Part shown: positions 1 to 5,368 of the stretch, piece after piece | How the letters are laid out: each line of letters begins with the position of its first letter | Position numbering within the stretch: position 1 is the stretch's first letter | Assembly: GCA_030600525.1 (NCBI GenBank) | Contig: JAUVLX010000219.1 | Location: 1 to 6,141 of the forward strand | Direction of reading: 5' to 3' | Source of the DNA: Desulfobulbus sp. | Lineage (GTDB): Bacteria; Desulfobacterota; Desulfobulbia; Desulfobulbales; Desulfobulbaceae | DNA length: 6,141 nt | Program-made: the position numbers and the translations under genes | The notes under the pieces: model-generated | What the model was told of the DNA's origin: nothing | Databases searched by the model: none | What the model saw: only the letters and a program-made list of their open reading frames with translations

Positions 1-2
1 CG

Positions 3-206
3 CTGCACCTAACCCTTCATTTTGATGGGAGGGGAGAGGTGGATATCGATATACTTAAGGATCTGACTATAAAATCCTGCCCCGATTTTATCCGCGACGT
101 AGTAGACTTATGCGGCAGCAGGACCCTTTCACTGCGTATGAAAAACCCAGAGGTAAAGCGGCGTGGAAATGGCAAATATGATTATAAAAAAAAAGCCCAT
201 GCATAA
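3..206 (+). CDS. 3' end of an unrecognised protein gene (partial, start outside the window)
   Basis: An open frame runs from the left edge to a TAA at 204-206, giving 67 codons with no start inside the window. The residues are mixed and protein-like: a hydrophilic, acidic first part (HFDGRGEVDIDILKDL), two cysteines in the middle (SCPDF, DLCGS) and a very basic tail (KNPEVKRRGNGKYDYKKKAHA). I do not recognise the family and assign no function. The basic tail could contact nucleic acid, but that is only a guess from charge. A run of nine A residues (186-194) lies just before the stop, so a sequencing or replication slip would change the last few residues. The other two plus frames are closed by stops within the first 30 bases. 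No terminator directly follows the stop. That it is a true gene end is moderately likely. Confidence 0.45.
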   Translation: MHLTLHFDGRGEVDIDILKDLTIKSCPDFIRDVVDLCGSRTLSLRMKNPEVKRRGNGKYDYKKKAHA

Positions 207-643
207 ATGTATTCATAAAGTAAGAGTACCCGTCCATAAAGAATATTTTGGTCCGACAAGGGCATTATGCTTAAAATTTGATCGTTGGCGCTAAGCCTAG
301 ACTCCGATAGCAACTATTTGCCTCCAACAAGATTTATCACATGCCTAGGAGGCTGCGTTTACCTGTTATCAAACCAGAATTCTCAGGTATTGCCGTTAAC
401 CTCTGTTAAGGTAACTGCAACACCTTTGAATTCCATTTTAAAAAAGGGCAACACAACACCGAACTTGTATCCAAAAGTCATTATGATCATTGATGGATAC
501 GCCTGCAGCAATTACAATTACTCACCTCCTGCTGCTCTGCTTGTCTGAAACTAATAAAAAAGTGCTTGCTTTTTTATCAATACAGAGTATTATTATCCGG
601 TGTAGTAGGGTATTAGTTTTCCATGTTGAGAGATTGTCTTCTT
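207..643. other. Gene-poor stretch upstream of csp
   Basis: I find no gene I would defend here. An 87-codon frame from a TTG at 285 to a TGA at 546 has no ribosome binding site, no recognisable motif and low-information composition. Small structures are visible. One is an AT-rich inverted repeat with 9-base arms at 554-562 and 569-577 (ATAAAAAAG / CTTTTTTAT). Another is an imperfect hairpin around 394-415 (GTTAACCT / AGGTAAC). Weak sigma-70-like pairs exist, for example TTGCTT at 566-571 with TATTAT at 588-593 (16-base spacer), and TTGGTC at 248-253 with TAAAAT at 272-277 (18-base spacer). Each matches only three of six bases at -35. Confidence 0.5.
566..593 (+). promoter_or_regulatory. Weak candidate sigma-70 promoter upstream of csp
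   Basis: TTGCTT (566-571), a 16-base spacer and TATTAT (588-593) face right. The -10 matches five of six consensus bases and the -35 only three. Initiation would fall near base 600. The transcript would either end at the terminator at 644-685 (a small RNA of about 85 bases) or continue into csp as a leader of about 165 bases. It is a weak call in AT-rich DNA, where such matches occur by chance. A separate TACAAT at 704-709, with no good -35, is an alternative start closer to csp. Confidence 0.25.
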
Positions 644-685
644 AACCGTCCAATGCTCTTTAAAAGAGTTTAGGACGGTTTTTTT
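644..685 (+). terminator. Rho-independent terminator between the gene-poor stretch and csp
   Basis: An 8-bp stem AACCGTCC (644-651) / GGACGGTT (673-680) encloses a second 5-bp stem CTCTT (656-660) / AAGAG (664-668), and seven T residues follow (679-685). This is a good intrinsic terminator reading right. No convincing gene ends just before it, so it terminates either a long read-through from the partial gene at the left edge, a small RNA, or the csp leader itself (an attenuator). Confidence 0.75.
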
Positions 686-750
686 ATATCATGACAGTAA
701 ATATACAATATCCTCGATCAATGAAATGGCCGCCTCAAAGGCCAGCAGAA

Positions 751-756
751 AGGAAA
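751..756 (+). promoter_or_regulatory. Ribosome binding site that supports the TTG start of csp
   Basis: AGGAAA, preceded by AA, places an AAGGA core 10 bases before the TTG at 765. No comparable purine-rich site precedes the in-frame ATG at 726 or the out-of-frame ATG at 721. The site therefore favours the TTG as the csp start. Confidence 0.6.
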
Positions 757-764
757 CAAAAGAA

Positions 765-965
765 TTGAACAACGGTATTGTAAAGTGGTTTAACGCGTCA
801 AAGGGTTTTGGTTTTATTGAGCAAGAAAATGGTTCTGACATATTTGTCCATTATTCTGCTATTCAATCAGATAGTTACAAAACACTTGATGAAGGCGCTC
901 AAGTACATTTTGAAGTAATCGACGGCCAGAAAGGACCGACAGCAGCAAATGTAGTACAGCTGTAA
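765..965 (+). CDS. csp: CspA-family cold-shock protein (RNA chaperone)
   Basis: This small cytoplasmic OB-fold protein binds single-stranded RNA and DNA and, in the family, melts RNA secondary structure in the cold and can act as an antiterminator. From the TTG start it is 66 residues, close to the 66-70 usual for the family. It begins NNGIVKWFN and carries the two RNA-binding motifs KGFGFI (residues 13-18) and IFVHY (26-30), then the family-typical ending PTAANVVQL. The TTG start is chosen because the fold conventionally begins two or three residues before GxVKWF and because a ribosome binding site lies at 751-756. The alternative is an ATG at 726, which adds 13 Lys/Ser-rich residues but has no binding site. 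A strong terminator follows at 991-1024. The next gene, a DEAD-box helicase, belongs to a family that often acts with cold-shock proteins. Family assignment is very secure and the start is less so. Confidence 0.96.
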   Translation: MNNGIVKWFNASKGFGFIEQENGSDIFVHYSAIQSDSYKTLDEGAQVHFEVIDGQKGPTAANVVQL

Positions 966-990
966 ACTCTTTCTAAAACAAACGACCCTC

Positions 991-1024
991 AAATGCCCTG
1001 CTTTCAGAGCAGGGCATTTTTTTT
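991..1024 (+). terminator. Strong rho-independent terminator of csp
   Basis: A perfect 12-bp stem AAATGCCCTGCT (991-1002) / AGCAGGGCATTT (1008-1019) closes a five-base TTCAG loop. The T tract (1017-1024, eight T) begins inside the stem. It lies 26 bases after the csp stop. Transcription of the downstream helicase must therefore start after it or depend on read-through. Confidence 0.92.
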
Positions 1025-1049
1025 GGGGACACAGCGGTGTCTCCCCAAA
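1022..1049. repeat. Near-perfect dyad between csp terminator and deaD
   Basis: Two 12-base arms (1022-1033 and 1038-1049) pair with a single C-C mismatch around a GCGG tetraloop. The outer halves are TTTGGGGA / TCCCCAAA. The dyad starts within the T tract of the csp terminator and ends 44 bases before the deaD ATG. It carries a GGGGACA core also seen in the palindrome at 3869-3907. It may be a REP-like repeat unit, an operator, or a structured part of the deaD leader, and the sequence alone does not decide. Confidence 0.6.
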
Positions 1050-1093
1050 TCACCTTACTACCAAATACCACCCATTTCCTTTTTAGATATCTC

Positions 1094-2803
1094 ATGACAA
1101 CATTCTCAGATCTTGGCATTAAAGACGAAATTGTACAAGGACTTGAGTCCTTGGGAATCGTCACCCCTACTCAAATCCAAAGCGAAGTCATCCCTTTGCT
1201 GCTTGAAAAGCAAGGCGACCTCATAAGTCTCGCTCAAACTGGAACAGGAAAGACTGCCGCATTTGGCCTACCCCTGATCCAATTAACAGACGACAGCAAC
1301 AAAAACACGCAAATGCTAGTCCTTTGTCCAACAAGAGAATTATGCGTTCAAGTCGCCAGGGATTTACAGGAATACGCTAAAAATATACGCAAAATAAACA
1401 TTCTGTCCATCTATGGTGGCGCCCGCATTGAACAACAAATGCAAGCCCTTCGAAAGGGCGCGCAAATTATAGTTGCAACCCCAGGACGCCTTAACGACCT
1501 CATCCGGAGAGGGAGAGTTGATATAACTCATATCCGTTATGTGGTTTTTGATGAAGCTGATGAAATGCTGCAAATGGGCTTTCAAGATGAAATTAACGCT
1601 ATCTTGGAACAGACCCCTGCAGAAAAAAACACCTTGCTCTTTTCTGCCACCATGCCGAGAGAGGTCGCAGCAATTGCTAGCAAATACATGACCAATCCCG
1701 CCGAAGTAACAGTGGGCAAGCGTAATGCTGGTGCAGAAAATGTGCTCCATGAGTTTTACACAGTACATAACCAAAACCGCTACGCGGCTTTAAAACGGAT
1801 CCTCGACAACGCACCTGGTAACTATTCCATTGTTTTTTGCCGGACCAGGGTGGAAACCCAGGAAATAGCAAACAAGTTGATCCAGGACAACTACAATGCG
1901 GATGCATTGCATGGCGATCTATCCCAGGCACAGAGGGATCTGGTCATGGGTAAATTTCGTTCTAAGCATCTTCAAATCCTAGTCGCTACAGACGTTGCAG
2001 CCCGTGGTCTTGACGTCAACGATCTGACCCATGTGGTTAACTACAACCTCCCTGATGATTTTTCCAACTACACTCACCGCAGTGGCCGAACAGGTAGAGC
2101 TGGACGCAAAGGAATTTCTGTAGCCATTATTAATCCCAGAGAACGGTATAAAATCAGGGAAATTGAAAAAAAGATCAAAAAGAAATTTGCCCAGTGCAAA
2201 GTCCCTTCTGGCACTGTGATTTGTCAAAAGCAACTTCTCAACCTTGTTGACACCGTTACCAAAGTCGAAGTGGATAGCGCACAGATCGATCCACTCTACA
2301 CTGAGGTGGCAGAGCTACTTGCATCCTATGACCATGAAGAACTTATCAAAAAGTTTCTCTCCCTTGAATTCAACCAATTGCTCAAATATTACCGCAATGC
2401 ACCTGATCTCAATGCATCGGACAGGGGTAAAGGTGAACCTGAAAGAAGGGATGGCAGGCGAAAGCTTCAAGCTCGGCAGACTGATCGCACCCAACAGTTT
2501 ACCCGCTTTTTCCTCAATGTTGGCCGCCGAGATGGCATCATGCCACAAAGACTGATCGGCGCCATCAATGAAGCTCCTGGTGGGGGCCGCATCAAGGTAG
2601 GCAAAATAGAAATAATGAGAAACTCTGCCCTTATCGAGGCAGATAGTAAATATATCCCCCAGGTTCTCAGCGCCTTCCAGGCTATTACCATTAACGGCAA
2701 ACCTGTTTCCATTGAGGTTGCCTCAAAAGGACGAGCCCCCAAAGCAGCCCCAAAAGGCAATCCTCGTTTCTTGAAGGGCAACAGCAACACCAGGAGGAAA
2801 TAA
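1094..2803 (+). CDS. deaD: DEAD-box ATP-dependent RNA helicase, DeaD/CsdA type with DbpA-like RNA-binding domain
   Basis: This cytoplasmic helicase unwinds short RNA duplexes using ATP. In the DeaD/CsdA family it assists ribosome assembly, mRNA decay and growth in the cold. From the ATG at 1094 it has 569 residues and all core motifs: Q motif TPTQIQ (residues 24-29), Walker A AQTGTGKT (47-54), PTREL (79-83), TPGR (129-132), DEAD (153-156), SAT (184-186), VFCRT (247-251), ATDVAARGLD (298-307) and HRSGRTGRAG (328-337). A helical linker follows, then a DbpA-type RNA-binding domain (about 470-544, starting RFFLNVGRRDG) and a basic Gly/Lys tail. The length is shorter than E. coli DeaD (about 630) but normal for the wider group. 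A GTG at 1037 would add 19 residues overlapping the upstream dyad, while the chosen start gives the family-like MTTFSDLG. Neither start has a clear Shine-Dalgarno sequence. The gene lies between a cold-shock gene and an RRM gene in the same direction. Confidence 0.97.
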   Translation: MTTFSDLGIKDEIVQGLESLGIVTPTQIQSEVIPLLLEKQGDLISLAQTGTGKTAAFGLPLIQLTDDSNKNTQMLVLCPTRELCVQVARDLQEYAKNIRKINILSIYGGARIEQQMQALRKGAQIIVATPGRLNDLIRRGRVDITHIRYVVFDEADEMLQMGFQDEINAILEQTPAEKNTLLFSATMPREVAAIASKYMTNPAEVTVGKRNAGAENVLHEFYTVHNQNRYAALKRILDNAPGNYSIVFCRTRVETQEIANKLIQDNYNADALHGDLSQAQRDLVMGKFRSKHLQILVATDVAARGLDVNDLTHVVNYNLPDDFSNYTHRSGRTGRAGRKGISVAIINPRERYKIREIEKKIKKKFAQCKVPSGTVICQKQLLNLVDTVTKVEVDSAQIDPLYTEVAELLASYDHEELIKKFLSLEFNQLLKYYRNAPDLNASDRGKGEPERRDGRRKLQARQTDRTQQFTRFFLNVGRRDGIMPQRLIGAINEAPGGGRIKVGKIEIMRNSALIEADSKYIPQVLSAFQAITINGKPVSIEVASKGRAPKAAPKGNPRFLKGNSNTRRK

Positions 2804-2818
2804 CATCCACCAAGTTAT

Positions 2819-2854
2819 AAAAAAAGGCAAAGAACAGGGAGTCCCTGTTCTGCC
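2819..2854. terminator. Hairpin between deaD and the RRM gene, terminator-like on the minus strand
   Basis: The stem AGAACAGGG (2831-2839) / CCCTGTTCT (2843-2851), with an AGT loop, is extended by GGC (2826-2828) / GCC (2852-2854) across a two-base AA bulge. Seven A residues precede it (2819-2825), so on the minus strand the stem is followed by seven T and looks like an intrinsic terminator for leftward transcripts. Rightward it has no T tract, so it should not fully stop deaD transcripts. It could instead stabilise or separate the deaD and RRM parts of a shared message. Confidence 0.6.
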
Positions 2855-2895
2855 ACATCAAGTGCCAGCGTACACGTGCACGATAAAACTCGTCT

Positions 2896-2901
2896 GAGGA
2901 G
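2896..2901 (+). promoter_or_regulatory. Ribosome binding site that sets the RRM gene start
   Basis: GAGGAG lies seven bases before the ATG at 2909. This is strong evidence for that start over the in-frame GTG at 2876, which has no such site. Confidence 0.85.
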
Positions 2902-2908
2902 AGTGATT

Positions 2909-3187
2909 ATGAATATTTATGTGGGTCAATTACCCTTTGATGTAAACGAAAATGACCTTGAGGTTCTCTTTTCAGAGTTTGGTGAAGTAGCCAGCGCTCG
3001 CCTGATAATGGATCGATATTCAGGACGGCCAAAAGGATTTGCTTTTGTAGAGATGCCAAACAATTCAGAAGCTGATGCGGCCATTAAATCGTTAAACAAA
3101 AGTATGTTTAAAGGGCGGGAAATAAAAGTCAATCAAGTGCAGCCCCAAAAAAAAACCAAACGTTCCAAGCGCCGTCCACGCTACTAA
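2909..3187 (+). CDS. Small single-RRM RNA-binding protein
   Basis: The product is 92 residues with one RNA recognition motif covering residues 1 to about 77. RNP2 is IYVGQL (3-8) and RNP1 is KGFAFVEM (42-49), with the aromatic residues that stack on RNA bases (Y4, F44, F46). The N-terminus MNIYVGQLPFDVNENDLEVLF is typical of bacterial and cyanobacterial Rbp proteins. A short tail (QPQKKTKRSKRRPRY) is very basic and probably adds non-specific RNA affinity. In cyanobacteria similar proteins are cold-induced; elsewhere their targets are poorly known. The ATG is chosen for its GAGGAG site. The gene starts 105 bases after deaD, separated by a hairpin that lacks a rightward T tract, so co-transcription is possible. 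It converges on the zinc-ribbon gene, whose stop is 93 bases away. Confidence 0.95.
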   Translation: MNIYVGQLPFDVNENDLEVLFSEFGEVASARLIMDRYSGRPKGFAFVEMPNNSEADAAIKSLNKSMFKGREIKVNQVQPQKKTKRSKRRPRY

Positions 3188-3214
3188 AGCCCTACACAGT
3201 AATTGCCCTGTTAT

Positions 3215-3260
3215 GCAATAGAACAAAAACGATTTTCTTTGCTGGTTTTTGTCCTATTGC
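3215..3260. terminator. 16-bp inverted repeat between convergent genes, possible shared terminator
   Basis: The arms 3215-3230 (GCAATAGAACAAAAAC) and 3245-3260 (GTTTTTGTCCTATTGC) pair at 15 of 16 positions around a 14-base loop. They lie midway between two converging genes (stops at 3187 and 3281), where a bidirectional terminator is expected. The T runs lie inside the stem, not after it, so this is not a textbook intrinsic terminator. The left arm's GCAAT could also pair with an upstream ATTGC (3202-3206), giving a competing small hairpin. Confidence 0.55.
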
Positions 3261-3280
3261 CCAACAGATACTTTCCCCCA

Positions 3281-3811
3281 TCACCCAAAACAAAGGCCAC
3301 AATCAGGACAGGTCGAGCTCTTTGTTGAAAAAGAATATCCACATGCAGGGCAGGTAGCCTGCTCAGCGTTTGTGTCATACACAGCATCCGTATATGTGGT
3401 ATCAAAATCTTCCAGACCTGTGGTTATTCGATATTCCTGTTCCAGGATGGTCATAACTTCTTCAATATCATCACGCCTTACCTGAAGCAGTAATTCTGTA
3501 CCACAGCAACCTTTTCCACAATTACTCCCCTGCTCAGAAATTAGAAGGGACGGGACGGATCGTTCCAAAAGGTAAGCCTGCACTTGTTTAATCTGCAAGG
3601 TCGGCCCTTTGCGTATGGTTACCACCTCCTCATCTGGTGTAATTTCCCTGGATCGTGCTTGATGTCGCCGATCCTGTTGCACCATGATTGCCTCTACTCT
3701 GCTCCCATCAATAAGCTCTTTCCCACAGTTTGCACATACCCTGATCTCAGATCGATACTCGTCGCCGCACTCAAGGCAATATCTCAAATTCGGTTCTATT
3801 TGTTGAAACAT
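3281..3811 (-). CDS. Double zinc-ribbon protein, possible DUF2007-like middle
   Basis: The product is 176 residues and its function is unknown. The first ribbon is CLEC...CANC (C12, C15, C26, C29) and the last is CPAC...CPDC (C154, C157, C168, C171), each a CxxC pair suited to one zinc ion. A further cysteine lies near the end at C174. Between them, residues about 72-130 (QVQAYLLERSVPSLLIS..., ending in RRDDIEEVMTILEQEY) look like a small alpha/beta domain resembling DUF2007 'putative signal transducing' proteins. This middle part has its own cysteine cluster CGKGCCG (98-104). There is no signal peptide or membrane segment, so it is probably cytoplasmic. The start at 3811 is chosen because GAGGT lies nine bases upstream; an in-frame start at 3838 would add nine residues. 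It lies 132 bases after hslU on the same strand, but a palindrome intervenes, so it may be a separate unit. The ribbon calls are firm and the middle-domain call is tentative. Confidence 0.85.
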   Translation of the reverse strand: MFQQIEPNLRYCLECGDEYRSEIRVCANCGKELIDGSRVEAIMVQQDRRHQARSREITPDEEVVTIRKGPTLQIKQVQAYLLERSVPSLLISEQGSNCGKGCCGTELLLQVRRDDIEEVMTILEQEYRITTGLEDFDTTYTDAVYDTNAEQATCPACGYSFSTKSSTCPDCGLCFG

Positions 3812-3820
3812 AGTCCTTTT

Positions 3821-3825
3821 ACCTC
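3821..3825 (-). promoter_or_regulatory. Ribosome binding site of the zinc-ribbon gene
   Basis: On the minus strand GAGGT is spaced nine bases from the ATG at 3811. A second purine match, AGGA at 3814-3817, is only two bases from the start and is probably too close to act. Confidence 0.6.
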
Positions 3826-3867
3826 TGGCCCAAGACAACTTGCCGAGCCTTTTGTTTCCTTATATAC

Positions 3868-3907
3868 AAAAAGGGGACAGGCTCTGATACAGATCCGGTC
3901 CCCTTTT
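3868..3907. repeat. REP-like imperfect palindrome after hslU, probable bidirectional terminator
   Basis: The 18-base arms 3869-3886 and 3890-3907 pair at 16 of 18 positions around an ATA loop. Starting AAAAGGGGAC and ending GTCCCCTTTT, the element carries single symmetrical mismatches (A3879-G3897, C3882-T3894). It begins 36 bases beyond the hslU stop in the direction of transcription. On the minus strand it is followed by five T, so it can act as the hslU terminator; rightward it is followed by four T. Its GGGGACAGG core resembles, from memory, dispersed repeats served by REP-associated transposases in some deltaproteobacteria. No transposase is present in the window. Confidence 0.7.
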
Positions 3908-3943
3908 CATTTTTCATTAACTTCAACAGAAATCAGATCACTT

Positions 3944-5368
3944 CTACAAAATATAGCGGCTAAGGTCCTCGTTATCAGCTATATCCATCAGTTGTTTGCG
4001 TACATACTCGGCAGTAACAGTAAAAGCAAGATCCTCTCTTTCTGAAGCGTCAAAGGATACCTCATCAAGCACCCGTTCCATGATGGTATGAAGCCTACGA
4101 GCACCGATATCTTCGGTCTTCTGGTTGACATGGACAGCTATCCTGGCCATTTCCCGAATAGCCTCTTCGTCAAAAACCATATGAATATCTTCTGTGGCAA
4201 GAAGAGCTATATATTGTTTGACCAACGCTCCTTGTGGCTCTGTCAAAATCCGGAAAAATTCGTCCTCGCCAAGGGCATTGAGATTTACCCGTATAGGGAA
4301 ACGTCCCTGCAGTTCCGGGACCAAGTCAGAAGGTTTACAGACGTGAAATGCTCCACTTGCAATAAAAAGGATATGATCGGTTTTGACCGGACCATACTTA
4401 GTGGTAACGGTAGCCCCCTCGACAATGGGCAGTAAATCTCGCTGTACCCCTTCTCGTGAAACTTCCGGTGAACCGGAGCCCGCTCCTCCCCTGGAGGCAA
4501 TTTTATCAATCTCGTCAAGAAAAATTATCCCTGACTGTTCAGTACGGCGAACTGCTTTCTCGGTAATACTCTCGTTATCAACCAGCCGTTCTGCTTCTTC
4601 CTTATTCAAAAGTTCAAGAGCCTCTGGTACCTTCATTTTTCGGCTCTGCTTTTTTTTCGGAAAAAATTTAGAAAAGGCATCCTGAAGGGAATTCTGCATG
4701 TCTTCCATTCCAGAAGCTGAAAAAACCTCCACCATAGGGGTACCGGTCTGGGTGCTTGCAACATCGAGCTCCACCGTTCGATCATTCAGTTCCCCATTCC
4801 TCAGCATCTGGCGAAATCGTTCTCTGGTTGAGCCTGATTCTCGCTGATGGGTTGATGCGTCAGAGTCATCACTGTCATAGCCAAGGGAAACGACTGCGGC
4901 ACTATCCCCAGGAGCTGATGGCGAGACAGGTCTCTGCGGTACACGGGGCAACAACAAATCAAGCAGGCGTTCTTCTGCCTGCATCTCTGCCAGTTCTTGA
5001 ACTCCCCCCTCTTCTTCCTTGGTCACCATATTAATGGCCAACTGGGTCAGATCCCGGACCATTGATTCCACATCCCGGCCAACATACCCGACTTCGGTGA
5101 ACTTAGAGGCTTCCACCTTGAGAAACGGGCTTTGGGCCAAATGGGCGAGACGCCGTGCGATCTCTGTTTTCCCAACCCCGGTGGGACCGATCATGATAAT
5201 ATTTTTAGGAGCAATTTCCTCCCGCAAGGGTGATTCAACCTGCTGGCGTCTCCACCGATTACGGAGTGCGATTGCAACCGATCGTTTTGCATCAGCCTGA
5301 CCGATAATGTAACGATCGAGCTCTGCTACTGTCTGCTTAGGGGTAAGTGAGTTCAGTCCTTTCATCAT
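3944..5368 (-). CDS. hslU: HslU (ClpY), AAA+ unfoldase of the HslUV protease
   Basis: HslU forms a hexameric ATPase ring that unfolds proteins and threads them into HslV in the cytoplasm. The 474-residue product has Walker A GPTGVGKT (61-68), pore loop GYVG (94-97), Walker B IIFLDEID (281-288), sensor 1 FIASGAFH (335-342), the arginine-finger segment GRFPIRV (355-361), sensor 2 GARRLHT (422-428) and the C-terminal EDLSRYIL that docks into HslV. The intermediate (I) domain spans about 110-270. It is longer than E. coli HslU (443), mainly through a Ser/Asp-rich linker at about 146-182 containing SDDSD. Translation starts at adjacent ATG codons (5368 or 5365). No clear Shine-Dalgarno precedes them, and the start lies inside hslV, so coupled translation is likely. 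The stop is TAG. An intrinsic-type palindrome follows. Confidence 0.98.
   Translation of the reverse strand: MMKGLNSLTPKQTVAELDRYIIGQADAKRSVAIALRNRWRRQQVESPLREEIAPKNIIMIGPTGVGKTEIARRLAHLAQSPFLKVEASKFTEVGYVGRDVESMVRDLTQLAINMVTKEEEGGVQELAEMQAEERLLDLLLPRVPQRPVSPSAPGDSAAVVSLGYDSDDSDASTHQRESGSTRERFRQMLRNGELNDRTVELDVASTQTGTPMVEVFSASGMEDMQNSLQDAFSKFFPKKKQSRKMKVPEALELLNKEEAERLVDNESITEKAVRRTEQSGIIFLDEIDKIASRGGAGSGSPEVSREGVQRDLLPIVEGATVTTKYGPVKTDHILFIASGAFHVCKPSDLVPELQGRFPIRVNLNALGEDEFFRILTEPQGALVKQYIALLATEDIHMVFDEEAIREMARIAVHVNQKTEDIGARRLHTIMERVLDEVSFDASEREDLAFTVTAEYVRKQLMDIADNEDLSRYIL

Noticed and set aside
285..548. 87-codon plus-strand frame beginning with TTG
   Set aside because: There is no ribosome binding site, no motif, residue composition is unremarkable, and an in-frame stop lies six bases before it. 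More likely chance in gene-poor DNA.
1037..1093. GTG-initiated 19-residue extension of the helicase
   Set aside because: It lies partly inside the upstream dyad, has no ribosome binding site, and adds residues unlike the family; MTTFSDLG at 1094 is typical.
1364..2790. Several minus-strand frames of 77-136 codons opposite deaD
   Set aside because: All are shadows of a helicase gene that is intact from end to end, and none shows a motif.
2805..2897. Open frame of 30 codons beginning ATC, seven bases after a perfect AGGAGG at the end of deaD
   Set aside because: ATC is an exceptionally rare start, and the frame contains the deaD-RRM hairpin and no protein-like pattern. The AGGAGG is explained by the deaD Arg-Arg codons.
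2876..2908. GTG-initiated 11-residue extension of the RRM protein
   Set aside because: There is no ribosome binding site at the GTG, while GAGGAG sits seven bases before the ATG at 2909, and MNIYVG matches the usual RRM protein start.
3584..4045. 153-codon plus-strand frame across the zinc-ribbon gene and hslU end
   Set aside because: It is antisense to two well-supported minus-strand genes and crosses the palindrome at 3869-3907, with no domain seen.
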